Source of the DNA: Acetobacter estunensis | GTDB taxonomy: Bacteria > Pseudomonadota > Alphaproteobacteria > Acetobacterales > Acetobacteraceae | Length of the DNA stretch: 64,000 nucleotides | Reading direction: 5' to 3' | Assembly (NCBI RefSeq): GCF_019083805.1 | Contig: NZ_JAHRDV010000006.1 | Span: 183,471-247,470, forward strand | Shown here: piece by piece, positions 55,818-64,000 of the stretch | Position numbering within the stretch: the first letter of the stretch is position 1 | Layout: each line of letters begins with the position of its first letter | Notes under the pieces: generated by a model | Told to the model about the DNA's origin: nothing | What the model saw: only the letters and a program-made list of their open reading frames with translations | Databases searched by the model: none | Translations under genes and position numbers: made by a program

Positions 55818-57098
55818 TCAGTCTTCCGGGCGCACCAGGATGTGGTGCTTGCGGCCCGAGGACAGTTTGAGTGCGCCGTCCACGACATCGGCCAGTGAGA
55901 TGATCTGTCCTTCATCCGTGATCTGCGCATCGTTCAGACGTGCACCACCGCCCCGAATGAGACGACGGGCCTCTCCATTGCTGGAAGCGAGACCGGCTTC
56001 TGCGAACAGGCGGAAAGCAGGGAGGCCGGTTTGCAGGTCCGCACGTGGCAGTGTGCGTGTGGGCAGCGATGCGGCGCTCTGACCGGACACGAACACACGG
56101 CGTGCGGTCTCCGCGGCTTCTTCCGCAGCGGCGCGCCCATGGCACAGGGCCGTGGCTTCGGTCGCGAGGATTTTCTTGGCCTCGTTGATATCCGCGCCTT
56201 CAAACGCGCCCAGCCGGTCACATTCCTCAACCGGGAGGTCCGTGAACAGCTTGAGGAAACGGCCGACATCCGCGTCTTCCGTGTTGCGCCAGAACTGCCA
56301 GTATTCGAACACGGGCAGCTTGTCGGCGGACAGCCACACCGCGCCCTTGGCGCTCTTGCCCATCTTGGCGCCGGAGGCGGTGGTGAGCAGCGGCGCAGTC
56401 AGACCGAACACCTGCTTGCTGTCGGTGCGGCGCACGAGGTCGATGCCTGAGACGATGTTGCCCCACTGGTCCGAGCCGCCCATCTGCAGCGTCACGCCGT
56501 AGCGGCGGTTGAGTTCGCGGAAATCGTAGGACTGAAGAATGGAGTAGTTGAACTCAAGGAAGGTCAGCCCCTGCTCGCGTTCCAGTCGCGAGCGCACGGA
56601 GTCGAAGGAGAGCATCCGGTTGACCGAGAAATGCACGCCGACTTCGCGCAGGAGGTCGATATAGGAGAGCTTGTCCAGCCAGTCCGCGTTGTTGGCGAGG
56701 ATGGCGTCCGAAGGACCGTCGCCGAAAGTCATCATCTGACGCAGGCTGCGCTCGATGCCCGCGATATTGGTGGCAATCGTGTCCTCGCTCATGAGGGAGC
56801 GGGCTTCTTCGCGGAAGGAGGGATCACCGATCTTGGCCGTGCCGCCACCGAGCAGGGCAATGGGACGATGGCCGTGCTTTTGGAGCAGGCGTAGAAGCAT
56901 GATTTGGGTGGCCGAGCCGACATGCAGACTGTCGGCTGTGGGGTCGAAGCCGATATAGCCGCAGACAGGACCGGCGAGCATGGCGGCGTCGAGCGCCGCT
57001 GCATCCGTGCATTGAAAAACAAAGCCGCGGGCTTCGGCTTCCTGCATGAAACGGCTGCGGAAAGTGCCGACGGGCCGGCTTTCGGTCTGCTGGGTCAT
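55818..57098 (-). CDS. tyrS: Tyrosyl-tRNA synthetase
   Basis: A 426-residue class I synthetase. The HIGH-like motif is FDPTADSLHVG at 51-61, the KMSKS-like motif is SGAKMGKSAKGAVWL, the tyrosine site lies in FNYSILQSYDF and LQMGGSDQWGNIVSGIDLV, and the C-terminal S4-like RNA domain (LIRGGGARLNDAQITDEGQIISL) closes it. It charges tRNA-Tyr. Start ATG 57098 was chosen because the family begins soon after; frames go back to 57164. Confidence 0.95.
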   Translation of the reverse strand: MTQQTESRPVGTFRSRFMQEAEARGFVFQCTDAAALDAAMLAGPVCGYIGFDPTADSLHVGSATQIMLLRLLQKHGHRPIALLGGGTAKIGDPSFREEARSLMSEDTIATNIAGIERSLRQMMTFGDGPSDAILANNADWLDKLSYIDLLREVGVHFSVNRMLSFDSVRSRLEREQGLTFLEFNYSILQSYDFRELNRRYGVTLQMGGSDQWGNIVSGIDLVRRTDSKQVFGLTAPLLTTASGAKMGKSAKGAVWLSADKLPVFEYWQFWRNTEDADVGRFLKLFTDLPVEECDRLGAFEGADINEAKKILATEATALCHGRAAAEEAAETARRVFVSGQSAASLPTRTLPRADLQTGLPAFRLFAEAGLASSNGEARRLIRGGGARLNDAQITDEGQIISLADVVDGALKLSSGRKHHILVRPED

Positions 57099-57173
57099 TG
57101 CGGTGGTCCTGTGTCGTCTGCCGGGCGATGCTCTAGCACGCGACCGGTCAGGGCGGAACCGCAAGGGGAGGAA

Positions 57174-57198
57174 ACCGGGAAGGAGAGACCTTCCCGGT
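57174..57198 (-). terminator. Terminator of the alpha/beta hydrolase gene
   Basis: A perfect 10-bp stem ACCGGGAAGG / CCTTCCCGGT with a 5-base loop; on the minus strand it is followed by TTTCC. It lies 9 bases after the hydrolase stop. Confidence 0.65.
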
Positions 57199-57206
57199 AT
57201 AGAGGG

Positions 57207-57872
57207 TCAGTCGGCCGCGAGAGCGAGTGTGCGGCGTGACATGGCGGTGGTGACGTGGTCTTCCAGCGCCTCGACCACCTGATCCGCCTGCTTGGCGAAG
57301 ATATGATCGGCATCGGGGAACACGCGGTAATCCACCGTGACGTTCTTCTGGGTGTTGAGCTTGTCCACCAGCTTGTGGATGGCGGGCTCGGGCGCCAGAT
57401 CGTCCTTGCCGCCGGCAATCATCAGGCCGCCGCAGGGACAGGGCGCGAGAAAGCCGAAATCGTAATGCGCGGCCGGAGGGGCAACGCTGATCCAGCCCGT
57501 GACTTCGGGGCGGCGCATGAGAAGCTGCATGCCCACGAACGCACCGAAGGAATAGCCCGCGATCCACAGGGCGGAGGCGTTCGGATTGACCGCCTGCATC
57601 CAGTCGAGCGCTGCTGCCGCATCCGAGATTTCGCCGATGCCGCCATCGTAGCGTCCCTGCGAACGTCCGACGCCGCGCGAGTTGTAGCGCATGACGGAGA
57701 AGCCCATTTTTTCGAATGAGCGGTACATCGCATAGGTGATGCGGTTGTTCATCGTGCCGCCGTGCAGCGGATGCGGATGCAACACCAGCGCGAGTGGCGC
57801 GTTGGGATCGCTGGAATGGTGATAACGTCCTTCGAGACGGCCATCCGGGCCGGCAAACATAACCTCGGGCAT
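57207..57872 (-). CDS. Alpha/beta hydrolase of the KANL3/Tex30-like dienelactone-type group
   Basis: A 221-residue hydrolase. The N-terminal LALVLHPHPLHGGTMNNRITYAMYRSFEKMGFSVMRYNSRGVGRSQG is characteristic, the nucleophile elbow is IAGYSFGAFVGMQLL, and the C-terminal FPDADHIFAK has the catalytic histidine. Such proteins look like soluble esterases or dienelactone hydrolases; the natural substrate is unknown. ATG 57872 was chosen since it gives the family's usual length. A longer open frame to 58040 adds residues that do not look like the family. Confidence 0.84.
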   Translation of the reverse strand: MPEVMFAGPDGRLEGRYHHSSDPNAPLALVLHPHPLHGGTMNNRITYAMYRSFEKMGFSVMRYNSRGVGRSQGRYDGGIGEISDAAAALDWMQAVNPNASALWIAGYSFGAFVGMQLLMRRPEVTGWISVAPPAAHYDFGFLAPCPCGGLMIAGGKDDLAPEPAIHKLVDKLNTQKNVTVDYRVFPDADHIFAKQADQVVEALEDHVTTAMSRRTLALAAD

Positions 57873-58368
57873 TCTGTTCCCACGGTATAGGGGCTTCGCG
57901 TCTTCGGGCATGACGGAAGCCGGTTGGCAGTTTATCCGGACCGGGACGATGCCGCGCCCGCCGGTCGGGTCGAGAAGGATGTCTCGCGTCACGGAGACAG
58001 GCCGGTGCGCATCGGTGCGACCAGCCGGGACTGTCATCACGGCATCACTTGCGTCTGTCCCGAAGACGCGAAATAGTAAGGAAGATGTGAAGCCGGTTTC
58101 GAGATGGTCTCACCAGAACGGAGCCGATGGCGCGGTTGGGATGTGACCGTGTGAAACGGTTGACTTGCCCGCGTGATTGCTCATCATGGTACTCCGTTTC
58201 CCCGGCATGCTGCGTATTGTCCGCAATCATGCGCCACAAATGCGGTGATGGCCTTCGTGCTTTTGCGTGAAGGCGTGTCCCGAAGGCCACATATAGCGGG
58301 GCAGGTGGGTGATTTGCCACATAAATCGTCAGAAAACGTATGGACCGGGCGAATAACGGGGATGCGTC
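57873..58368. other. Divergent gap between the hydrolase and cysteine desulfurase genes
   Basis: About 500 bases without a supported gene; it must hold both promoters. An inverted repeat GCCTTC (near 58252) with GAAGGC (near 58270) is visible, and the part near 58190-58330 is richer in A and T than its surroundings. The hydrolase frame stays open on the minus strand to 58040 without family-like residues. Confidence 0.4.
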
Positions 58369-59466
58369 GTGATCTATCTTGATGCGAACGCGACCGAACC
58401 GCTGCGTCCGCAGGCCCGTGATGTCATGCTCGCAGCGCTTGATCTGACAGGGAATCCCGCTTCCGCCCATCGGGCCGGTCGTGCGGCGCGCGCCGTGCTG
58501 GATCGGGCGCGCCGTGTCGTGGCGGACCTCTTGGGAGTCTCGACGGAAAACTGTGTTTTCACGTCCGGTGGGACGGAAGCCAACGTGCTGGCCGTTCGTG
58601 GATTGGGGCAGGGGCGCAGGCTGCTGCTCGGTGCTACGGAGCACGACGCCGTGCGGCAGGCACCGCCTGCGGACGCAGATGTGGAATGGATTGCGGTAAC
58701 GCCGGACGGGCAACTGGATCTGGCCGATCTGGAACGGAAACTTGTCGCAGGTGAAGGCGATGCTTTCGTGTGCGTCATGTTGGCCAATAACGAAACCGGC
58801 GTCATCCATCCGATTGCAGAGATAGCAAGGCTGTGCCGGAAGGCAGGTGCGCGGCTGCATGTCGATGCGGTGCAGGGCGTAGGACGTCTGCCGGTGGATA
58901 TCGCCACTCTTGGAGCGGACAGTCTCGCGCTGTCTGGACACAAATTTGGTGGCCCAAAAGGCGCGGGTGCGCTTGTGCTTGCAGGAGAAAGTGCTGTGGT
59001 CCTGCCGCCGGTTCAGGCGGGTGGAGGGCAGGAACGCGGACGGCGTGGAGGCACACCTCCGCTTCCCGCGATTGCCGGATTAGCGGCGGCGCTGGATGTC
59101 GCTGTGAATGAGGGGCGCGACCTTTCGCCCATGCGGGACCGGCTGGAAGCCGTTGCGCGGGAAAATGGTGCGGTGGTGTGCGGGCAGGGTGCACCTCGGT
59201 TGGGCAATACCAGTTGTCTCGCTTTGCCCGGATTGCGGCGCGACTCCCAGTTGATTGCGCTGGACCTCGCAGGATTCTGTGTCTCGACAGGAGCGGCCTG
59301 TTCGTCGGGCAAGGTGACAGGATCGCATGTACTGCACGCGATGGGGCAGGACGATCTGGCGGATTACGCCATTCGTGTCTCGTTGCCGTGGAATGTGACA
59401 GAGGCGGATGTGGACAGTTTTATCGAGGCTTACGCCCGGTTGGCGGAGCGTCACAAGAACGCCTGA
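58369..59466 (+). CDS. Cysteine desulfurase (NifS/IscS family)
   Basis: A 365-residue PLP enzyme that releases sulfur from cysteine. The PLP lysine is K192 in SGHKFGGPKGAGALV, the histidine and aspartate of the cofactor site are in GATEHDAVRQ and HVDAVQGVGRLPVDI, and the catalytic C311 lies in STGAACSSGKVTGSHVL. It is short and belongs to the NifS/IscS group; it supplies sulfur for Fe-S clusters or tRNA thiolation. It starts with GTG. No iscU or iscA gene is adjacent. It converges with the hopanoid cluster. Confidence 0.9.
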   Translation: MIYLDANATEPLRPQARDVMLAALDLTGNPASAHRAGRAARAVLDRARRVVADLLGVSTENCVFTSGGTEANVLAVRGLGQGRRLLLGATEHDAVRQAPPADADVEWIAVTPDGQLDLADLERKLVAGEGDAFVCVMLANNETGVIHPIAEIARLCRKAGARLHVDAVQGVGRLPVDIATLGADSLALSGHKFGGPKGAGALVLAGESAVVLPPVQAGGGQERGRRGGTPPLPAIAGLAAALDVAVNEGRDLSPMRDRLEAVARENGAVVCGQGAPRLGNTSCLALPGLRRDSQLIALDLAGFCVSTGAACSSGKVTGSHVLHAMGQDDLADYAIRVSLPWNVTEADVDSFIEAYARLAERHKNA

Positions 59467-59473
59467 GGCGCCC

Positions 59474-60319
59474 TCAAACGACGTTGTTCCAGCCGATCAG
59501 CTGCGTGTGCAAATCCTCCAGCCCCGCGCGAAAACCGGGGCTGCATAGTGCGGCCAACTCGCCCTCGTGGTCATAAGTTGGCATCAGCTTTTGCAGCAGC
59601 GCATTCTTTTTAGTGGCTGGGTGGAAATAGATTTCCGACACGCCGTCGGGCAGATGCGCGGCCAGCGCCGCCACACGATCAGCGGTCATGTGACCCGTCC
59701 ACGCAATGCCGAAGCACCAGTCATTCGTGACCAGTCCTGCTGAACGGGCCTGATGCCGCAGAAGACCGGTCCATCGCCGCAGCGCCGCATCCCCCAGCGT
59801 ATCGACATAGGTGCCGGCCGCCATCAGGGGTTCAGGCGGCTCCAGCGGCACACGCACGGCCCGCAGGCCGTAGCATTTGCCGATATTGATCATCATGCGG
59901 CCCACCGTGGGATGGAGGTGCATGTGCTTATGGGCGTTGGCGTGATCGAGCGTGAGGCCCGTGCGGGTGAAGGCCGCAAACTGCGCTTCGATCTCAGCCG
60001 CAAGCTGACGACGCACATCGGGACGGAAGAAATAGTTGATGCCAAGCGTCAACTGGTCGGACGGAAACTGCCCTTCGGGTGAGACCAGAAGAGGAATACG
60101 TGCCGGAGGAAGAACGCACGGCCCTTCGATGACGACCAGATGCAGGCCGACCTTGAGGGTTGGCAGGCGTTTTGCGCGTTCAATGGCATCTTCCACCGCT
60201 GGTCCTGCCATCATCAGGCTGGCGGTGGAGAGGACACCTTTACGGTGCGCGATCTCGATGGCCTCGTTGACTTCGACTGATAGGCCGAAATCGTCCGAAG
60301 AGATGATCGCGCGCCGCAT
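59474..60319 (-). CDS. hpnK: Hopanoid biosynthesis protein HpnK (YdjC/ChbG-like deacetylase)
   Basis: A 281-residue member of the YdjC/carbohydrate-deacetylase family that, in hopanoid clusters, deacetylates the GlcNAc-hopanoid intermediate. The metal site starts at ISSDDFGLSVEVN (D9, D10), and HANAHKHMHLHP holds the histidine ligands. It follows hpnJ by 7 bases and is the last gene of the cluster in this window. The role is that of HpnK by family and place. Confidence 0.93.
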   Translation of the reverse strand: MRRAIISSDDFGLSVEVNEAIEIAHRKGVLSTASLMMAGPAVEDAIERAKRLPTLKVGLHLVVIEGPCVLPPARIPLLVSPEGQFPSDQLTLGINYFFRPDVRRQLAAEIEAQFAAFTRTGLTLDHANAHKHMHLHPTVGRMMINIGKCYGLRAVRVPLEPPEPLMAAGTYVDTLGDAALRRWTGLLRHQARSAGLVTNDWCFGIAWTGHMTADRVAALAAHLPDGVSEIYFHPATKKNALLQKLMPTYDHEGELAALCSPGFRAGLEDLHTQLIGWNNVV

Positions 60320-60326
60320 GGAGAGA

Positions 60327-61754
60327 TCAGGCCGCGTTACGATCGCGCAGGAAGTGGAAAAACTCCACGCCTTCGCGCAGACGGCGCTTCATCATCTGCG
60401 GGCTGCGCACCATCTCGCTGACGATGGAGGCGATCTTCGGGGCGCGGAAATAGAACTTCTTGTAGAACTCTTCCACGCCGTTGAAGATTTCCGTGTGCGA
60501 CAGGTGCGGATAGTGCAGCGGGGCCATCTGCACGCCGTTCTCGTCGATCAGTTCGGCATGGGATTCGTCAAACCAGCCGTTCTCGATCGCCTGCTTGTGC
60601 AGCGCCGTGCCCGGATACGGCGCGGCGAGGGACACCTGCAACGTGTGCGGGTTGATGTCCTTGGCGAAGTTGATGGTTTCCTGAATCGTCTCCTTCGTCT
60701 CGCCCGGCAGGCCGAGAATGAAGGTGCCGTGGATCTTGATGCCCAGCTCGTGACAGTTCTTGGTGAACTCACGAGCAACTTCGACGCGCATACCCTTCTT
60801 GATGTTGTGAAGGATCTGCTGGTTGCCGCTCTCATAGCCCACGAGCAGTAGACGTAGGCCGTTGTCCTTAAGGACTTCCAGCGTCTTGCGGGGAACATTC
60901 GCCTTCGCGTTGCATGACCACGTCACGCCCAGCTTGCCCAGTTCCTTGGCGATGGCTTCGGCGCGCGGTAGATCGTCTGTGAACGTGTCGTCGTCGAAGA
61001 AGAACTCTTTCACCTGCGGGAAATATTGCTTCGCCAGACGGATTTCGGCGGCAACGTGCTGCGGGCTGCGCGTACGGTAGTGATGGCCGCCAACCGTCTG
61101 CGGCCACAGGCAGAACGTGCAGCGCGACTTGCATCCACGACCCGTGTAGATCGAGATGTAGGGGTGCATCAGATAGCCGATGAAATAGTCTTCGATCTTG
61201 AGATCGCGCTTGTAGACCTCGGTCACGAACGGAAGGCTGTCCATGTTCTCGATCATGGCGCGGTCGCGGTTGTTGACGATCACGCCTTCGCTGTTGCGGA
61301 AGCTGATGCCGTCCACGTCCTTGAAGTCGCGACCTTCTGCGATTTCCTTGATCGTGAAGTCGAACTCGTTGCGGGCCACGAAATCCACCACGGGAGCCTT
61401 GAGCAGGCTTTCCTCCGGCTGGACCGCAACCTTCGCGCCGACGAAACCGATCTTGATGTTCGGGTTCACGTCCTTGATCATCTGCGCGACTTCGACATCC
61501 TTGGTGAAGGATGGCGTGGAGGTGTGGATCACCACCAGATCGCGATTCTTTACGTCTTCTAGGATTGGCTCCATGCTGATGCCAGCGGGAGGGGCATCGA
61601 TCAGACGGCTGCCTTCGACAAGAGCCGCAGGCTGAGCGAGCCATGTCGGATACCAGAATGACTTGATCTCACGCTTGGCCTGGTAGCGCGAGCCTGCGCC
61701 GCCATCGAAGCCGTCGAATGTGGGCGGCTGGAGGAACAGGGTCTTCATCACCAT
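60327..61754 (-). CDS. hpnJ: Hopanoid C-1 radical SAM protein HpnJ
   Basis: A 475-residue B12-binding radical SAM enzyme. It opens TLFLQPPTFDGFDGGAGSRYQAKREIKSFWYPTWLAQPA, which is typical of HpnJ, and the Fe-S motif is CxxxCxxC with C208, C212 and C215 (CKSRCTFC). HpnJ contracts the ribose ring to the cyclitol ether of bacteriohopanetetrol. Start at 61754 follows an AAGGATCG site at good distance; 61748 is an alternative. Confidence 0.94.
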   Translation of the reverse strand: MVMKTLFLQPPTFDGFDGGAGSRYQAKREIKSFWYPTWLAQPAALVEGSRLIDAPPAGISMEPILEDVKNRDLVVIHTSTPSFTKDVEVAQMIKDVNPNIKIGFVGAKVAVQPEESLLKAPVVDFVARNEFDFTIKEIAEGRDFKDVDGISFRNSEGVIVNNRDRAMIENMDSLPFVTEVYKRDLKIEDYFIGYLMHPYISIYTGRGCKSRCTFCLWPQTVGGHHYRTRSPQHVAAEIRLAKQYFPQVKEFFFDDDTFTDDLPRAEAIAKELGKLGVTWSCNAKANVPRKTLEVLKDNGLRLLLVGYESGNQQILHNIKKGMRVEVAREFTKNCHELGIKIHGTFILGLPGETKETIQETINFAKDINPHTLQVSLAAPYPGTALHKQAIENGWFDESHAELIDENGVQMAPLHYPHLSHTEIFNGVEEFYKKFYFRAPKIASIVSEMVRSPQMMKRRLREGVEFFHFLRDRNAA

Positions 61755-61898
61755 GGCGCGCGATCCTTGTCTTGAGTGTTGCCGACGCAAAAGTTGCAGA
61801 GGGGTATCGCTCCCGTCTCTGTGTGGCAAGTGTCATCTGTGGGAGCCACGCTGTGACGCATGGCCGTTATGTCGAAGTGTAACTGAAATAAAGTCGTT

Positions 61899-63089
61899 CT
61901 ACTGCCGCTTCCCAGGTGTGAGCGGAGCATTGGCGGCAGGGAGCGGTGGAGGGCGCAAAACATGCGGGGCGACATGCATGGTGTGCCCGCGCCAGTCCAC
62001 ACGTGAGCCGGTCATGCTGCCCACCATGATAGCCGCCGAAATCCAGTCCCGCATGGGAAGCAGAAAGAGTGGCAGCAGAGAGCGCTGTCCCACGGCCCGG
62101 TCCATGACAAACGCACAGCACGCCCGAAAGGCCCATCCCCACAAAAAGATTGTCAGGGGCCATTCCGCGTGAGGCTGCAGGAGGACAGCAAGTGACAGCC
62201 AGAACAGGGGCAGTTGCAAACAGGAGGCAAGGTAACCGATTGGTGCCAGCGCGCGGACGGTCCGACCCCAGCGCAGCTCGTGGCGCATGACCTCACCGAA
62301 TGTTTCCTCGGCGATGGTGGTCCATGTCAGGCAGCCAGCGATGGTGATGTCTTCGCCCCGCGCGCGAACCAGTCGGCCCAGAACAGCGTCATCGGCCACA
62401 TGAGGGACGAGGGCTTCGAAGCCCCCGACTTCCGCCAGAGTGGTGCGCGAAAGCGCCATGGTGGCGCCGAGGCAGTCCTGCCGTCCCAGATAACGGGACA
62501 GCAACACACCGGGCAGGAAGTTGTGGTTGATCTGGCAGGCGGACAGCAACCGGGGCAGGCTGTGGCTTGCGGGTAGCCCGGCGTAGAGAGTGGTAACCAG
62601 CCCAGTGCCGGTTCGCTGGAGGCTGGCCACCACCTGTCGCAGATAGTCTGTGCCGACGTGAATGTCCGAATCGGAAATCACCAGCAATTCATGTTTGGCC
62701 GCGGGCAGCATGTTGATGAGATTGCTGACCTTGCGGTTCTCGCCATGCTGGGCGCCATTGACCACGAGTGTCATGTCGATGCCCGGATGCCGACGACGCA
62801 AACGCTCCACCAGAGCTATGGCCGGATCATTGGCCTGCTGCACGCCGAAGACGATCTGCACATTGGGGTAATCCTGCGTGCAGAAGCTCTCCAGCGCTTC
62901 ATCCAGAAGCGGCTCATCCCCATGAAGAGGTTTGAGCACCGTTACAGCCGGTAGCGGAGAGAGCAGCGTTGGCTTTTTTCGCTCATGCGCACGAAAACGC
63001 ACCACGAGGGCTGTGCCGAGGGTCGCCTGAAGGCAACCCGTAATACCCAGAGCGTCACAACCGAGTGCGAGAATATGGAACAGACTCAT
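61899..63089 (-). CDS. hpnI: Hopanoid glycosyltransferase HpnI
   Basis: A 396-residue membrane glycosyltransferase of the ceramide-glucosyltransferase-like group. LPAVTVLKPLHGDEPLLDEALESFCTQDYPNVQIVFGV opens the GT-A domain, ISDSDIHVG is the DxD site, and QDCLGATMALSRTTLAEVGGFEAL follows. N- and C-terminal hydrophobic helices anchor it. HpnI adds N-acetylglucosamine to bacteriohopanetetrol, giving the substrate of HpnK. ATG 63089 was chosen over 63161; the extra residues are polar and not family-like. Confidence 0.92.
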   Translation of the reverse strand: MSLFHILALGCDALGITGCLQATLGTALVVRFRAHERKKPTLLSPLPAVTVLKPLHGDEPLLDEALESFCTQDYPNVQIVFGVQQANDPAIALVERLRRRHPGIDMTLVVNGAQHGENRKVSNLINMLPAAKHELLVISDSDIHVGTDYLRQVVASLQRTGTGLVTTLYAGLPASHSLPRLLSACQINHNFLPGVLLSRYLGRQDCLGATMALSRTTLAEVGGFEALVPHVADDAVLGRLVRARGEDITIAGCLTWTTIAEETFGEVMRHELRWGRTVRALAPIGYLASCLQLPLFWLSLAVLLQPHAEWPLTIFLWGWAFRACCAFVMDRAVGQRSLLPLFLLPMRDWISAAIMVGSMTGSRVDWRGHTMHVAPHVLRPPPLPAANAPLTPGKRQ

Positions 63090-63190
63090 CAGGAAGGCTG
63101 CCGCGTCATGATCTGATATGTTCCCGCCCACATCATCCGCACGACACGGGACGCAGGACATCGGACGGGCAGCCTCTCAGCCATCGGAAA

Positions 63191-63826
63191 TCAGTTCTCC
63201 GAAAAAGTCTTCACTTTCTGCTCCAGCACGGTGATCAGGCCATCCACACCACCAGACGTAAGAGTGGAGCCGAAATCCGAGCGCTGGGCTGCAGCTTGGC
63301 TGATATGGCCATCTAGCAGCACATCCACAATCTTCCACGCACCATTTTCCTGACGCAGAATGTAATCGATCTCCGTGCCGGGCATGTTGTCCGCCGAGCC
63401 GATATGGGTCGTCACGATCTGATCAGACCCGACAGGAGACGGACGAACTTCGGAAGAGAGCGTGAACTTGGCGTCCGAACCGGGCTTGAAGCTCGAGAGA
63501 TAGCGGGCCACCGTATATTCGCGGAAAGCGGCCAGCAGCTTCTGCTTTTCCTCTGCGGAAAGCTGCATGTAGCGCGAGGCGCCTACGGAGGAGCGCAGCA
63601 CAGCCTCAAGGTCATAGACGCGGTCCACCACGGGGGCGAGGATTTGTGTGCGCGCCTGGAAGCTGCCCGATTCCTTTTTCTGGATCGTGTCCAGCGCCTG
63701 ATCCAGCGACTGCACGGGGGCCGTCACGGCAGTGGTGGCCTGAGCATGGACGGCGGGGACGCTGGCGATGGAAATGGCCGCTCCCAGCATGAGAGCGGAC
63801 AGGGCGGGAAGACGGAAACGAATCAT
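63191..63826 (-). CDS. hpnM: Hopanoid-associated Ttg2/MlaC-like protein HpnM
   Basis: A 211-residue periplasmic protein of the Ttg2D/MlaC family with a signal peptide (IRFRLPALSALMLGAAISIASVPAVHAQ). The fold is visible in QILAPVVDRVYDLEAVLRSSVGASRYMQLSAEEKQKLLAAFREYTVARYLSSF and NGAWKIVDVLLDGHISQAAAQRSDF. Such proteins ferry lipids, here presumably hopanoids, to the outer membrane. Its start overlaps the dxs stop as ATGA. Confidence 0.92.
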   Translation of the reverse strand: MIRFRLPALSALMLGAAISIASVPAVHAQATTAVTAPVQSLDQALDTIQKKESGSFQARTQILAPVVDRVYDLEAVLRSSVGASRYMQLSAEEKQKLLAAFREYTVARYLSSFKPGSDAKFTLSSEVRPSPVGSDQIVTTHIGSADNMPGTEIDYILRQENGAWKIVDVLLDGHISQAAAQRSDFGSTLTSGGVDGLITVLEQKVKTFSEN

Positions 63827-64000
63827 TTCTGGGCTCCGGCTGCCATTTTCGGGGCAAGGATGAGTCCGCTCTCCATACCGATAGCGTTGAGAGCGGTGTT
63901 TATGATGCTGGGCGCGTTGAGCCCGGCCTCGTCGTATTGGGCGGTCTGTGTGTTGTGATCGATGAAGCGGTCGGGCAGCGTCATGGTGCGCAGCCGGACA
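63823..64000 (-). CDS. dxs: 1-deoxy-D-xylulose-5-phosphate synthase, C-terminal fragment
   Basis: The frame enters the window at base 64000 and ends at 63823 with VRLRTMTLPDRFIDHNTQTAQYDEAGLNAPSIIN near the visible start, the usual C-terminal domain of DXS. DXS makes the first intermediate of the MEP isoprenoid pathway, which feeds squalene and hopene. In the acetic acid bacteria the hopanoid cluster often carries dxs, so this fits. The 4-base ATGA overlap with hpnM couples the two genes. Confidence 0.88.
   Translation of the reverse strand, partial: VRLRTMTLPDRFIDHNTQTAQYDEAGLNAPSIINTALNAIGMESGLILAPKMAAGAQK

Noticed and set aside
58045..58941. A 298-codon open frame on the minus strand over the start of the cysteine desulfurase
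   Set aside because: It overlaps PLP motifs that are clear on the plus strand and shows only low-complexity Arg/His-rich sequence.
1..64000. CRISPR arrays, insertion sequences and rRNA genes
   Set aside because: No regularly spaced repeats, transposase motifs or rRNA sequence were recognised.

Overview
The window is a contiguous stretch of an acetic acid bacterium's chromosome (Acetobacteraceae, Alphaproteobacteria). The grounds are: a hopanoid cluster of the hpnK-hpnJ-hpnI-hpnM-dxs type, a circularly permuted two-piece tmRNA next to an alphaproteobacterial SspB, a DNA-repair glycosylase of the alphaproteobacterial family-4 style, dense gene packing with many 4-bp ATGA stop/start overlaps, and fairly high GC in the core with a few low-GC patches. 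The genus cannot be fixed from sequence alone (Acetobacter, Asaia, Kozakia and Gluconobacter-like genera are all possible). No insertion sequence, prophage, CRISPR array, rRNA or replication origin was seen.

Layout. 1-5.1 kb: the heterotetrameric sarcosine oxidase operon soxB(partial)-soxD-soxA-soxG followed by purU, tightly coupled, ending in a hairpin terminator. 5.35-5.97 kb: a previously silent-looking gap that holds the frameshifted C-terminal half of an ABC-transporter ATPase. 6.4-9.3 kb: an outer-membrane porin and an APC amino-acid permease. 9.4-12.7 kb (minus): aminotransferase, flavoprotein and methyltransferase in one coupled operon of unknown product, divergent from an unfamiliar glycosyltransferase-like protein (13-14.4 kb). 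14.4-17.3 kb: a MOSC protein, then an Rrf2 regulator, a secreted cupin and an extended SDR. 17.5-22.1 kb: bifunctional PutA on the minus strand and a divergent GntR/FCD regulator. 22.1-30.9 kb: TPR protein, uracil-DNA glycosylase-like protein, lytic transglycosylase, cytochrome P450, stress-type SDR and an aldehyde dehydrogenase. 31.2-38.5 kb: GT25, a large KatE catalase, a CYTH-CHAD protein, a periplasmic alpha/beta hydrolase, and a YqjI-like PadR regulator with an O-methyltransferase.

38.6-42.3 kb is the riboflavin operon ribD-ribE-ribBA-ribH under an FMN riboswitch. A tRNA-Ser(GCT) follows, then a lower-GC surface-polysaccharide block (GT32, GT2, Wzx-type flippase; 42.7-46.4 kb). 46.4-52 kb carries small envelope or unknown proteins (two of them very short), an M29 aminopeptidase, ThyX and a methyltransferase. 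52.1-57.2 kb carries ssrA, sspB, class I fumarase, a VOC protein, crcB and tyrS. 57.2-64 kb holds an alpha/beta hydrolase, a cysteine desulfurase and the hopanoid cluster, which ends in the 3' end of dxs at the window edge.

Functionally the window mixes one-carbon and amine catabolism (sarcosine, formyl-folate), proline catabolism, cofactor synthesis (riboflavin for the many flavoenzymes), oxidative-stress defence, ribosome rescue (tmRNA plus its ClpXP adaptor), and envelope building (hopanoids, polysaccharide export, peptidoglycan turnover). The least explained parts are the three-enzyme operon at 9.4-11.5-12.7 kb with its divergent neighbour, the Rrf2-cupin-SDR operon with a palindrome in its promoter, and the tandem palindromes in front of the PadR regulator.
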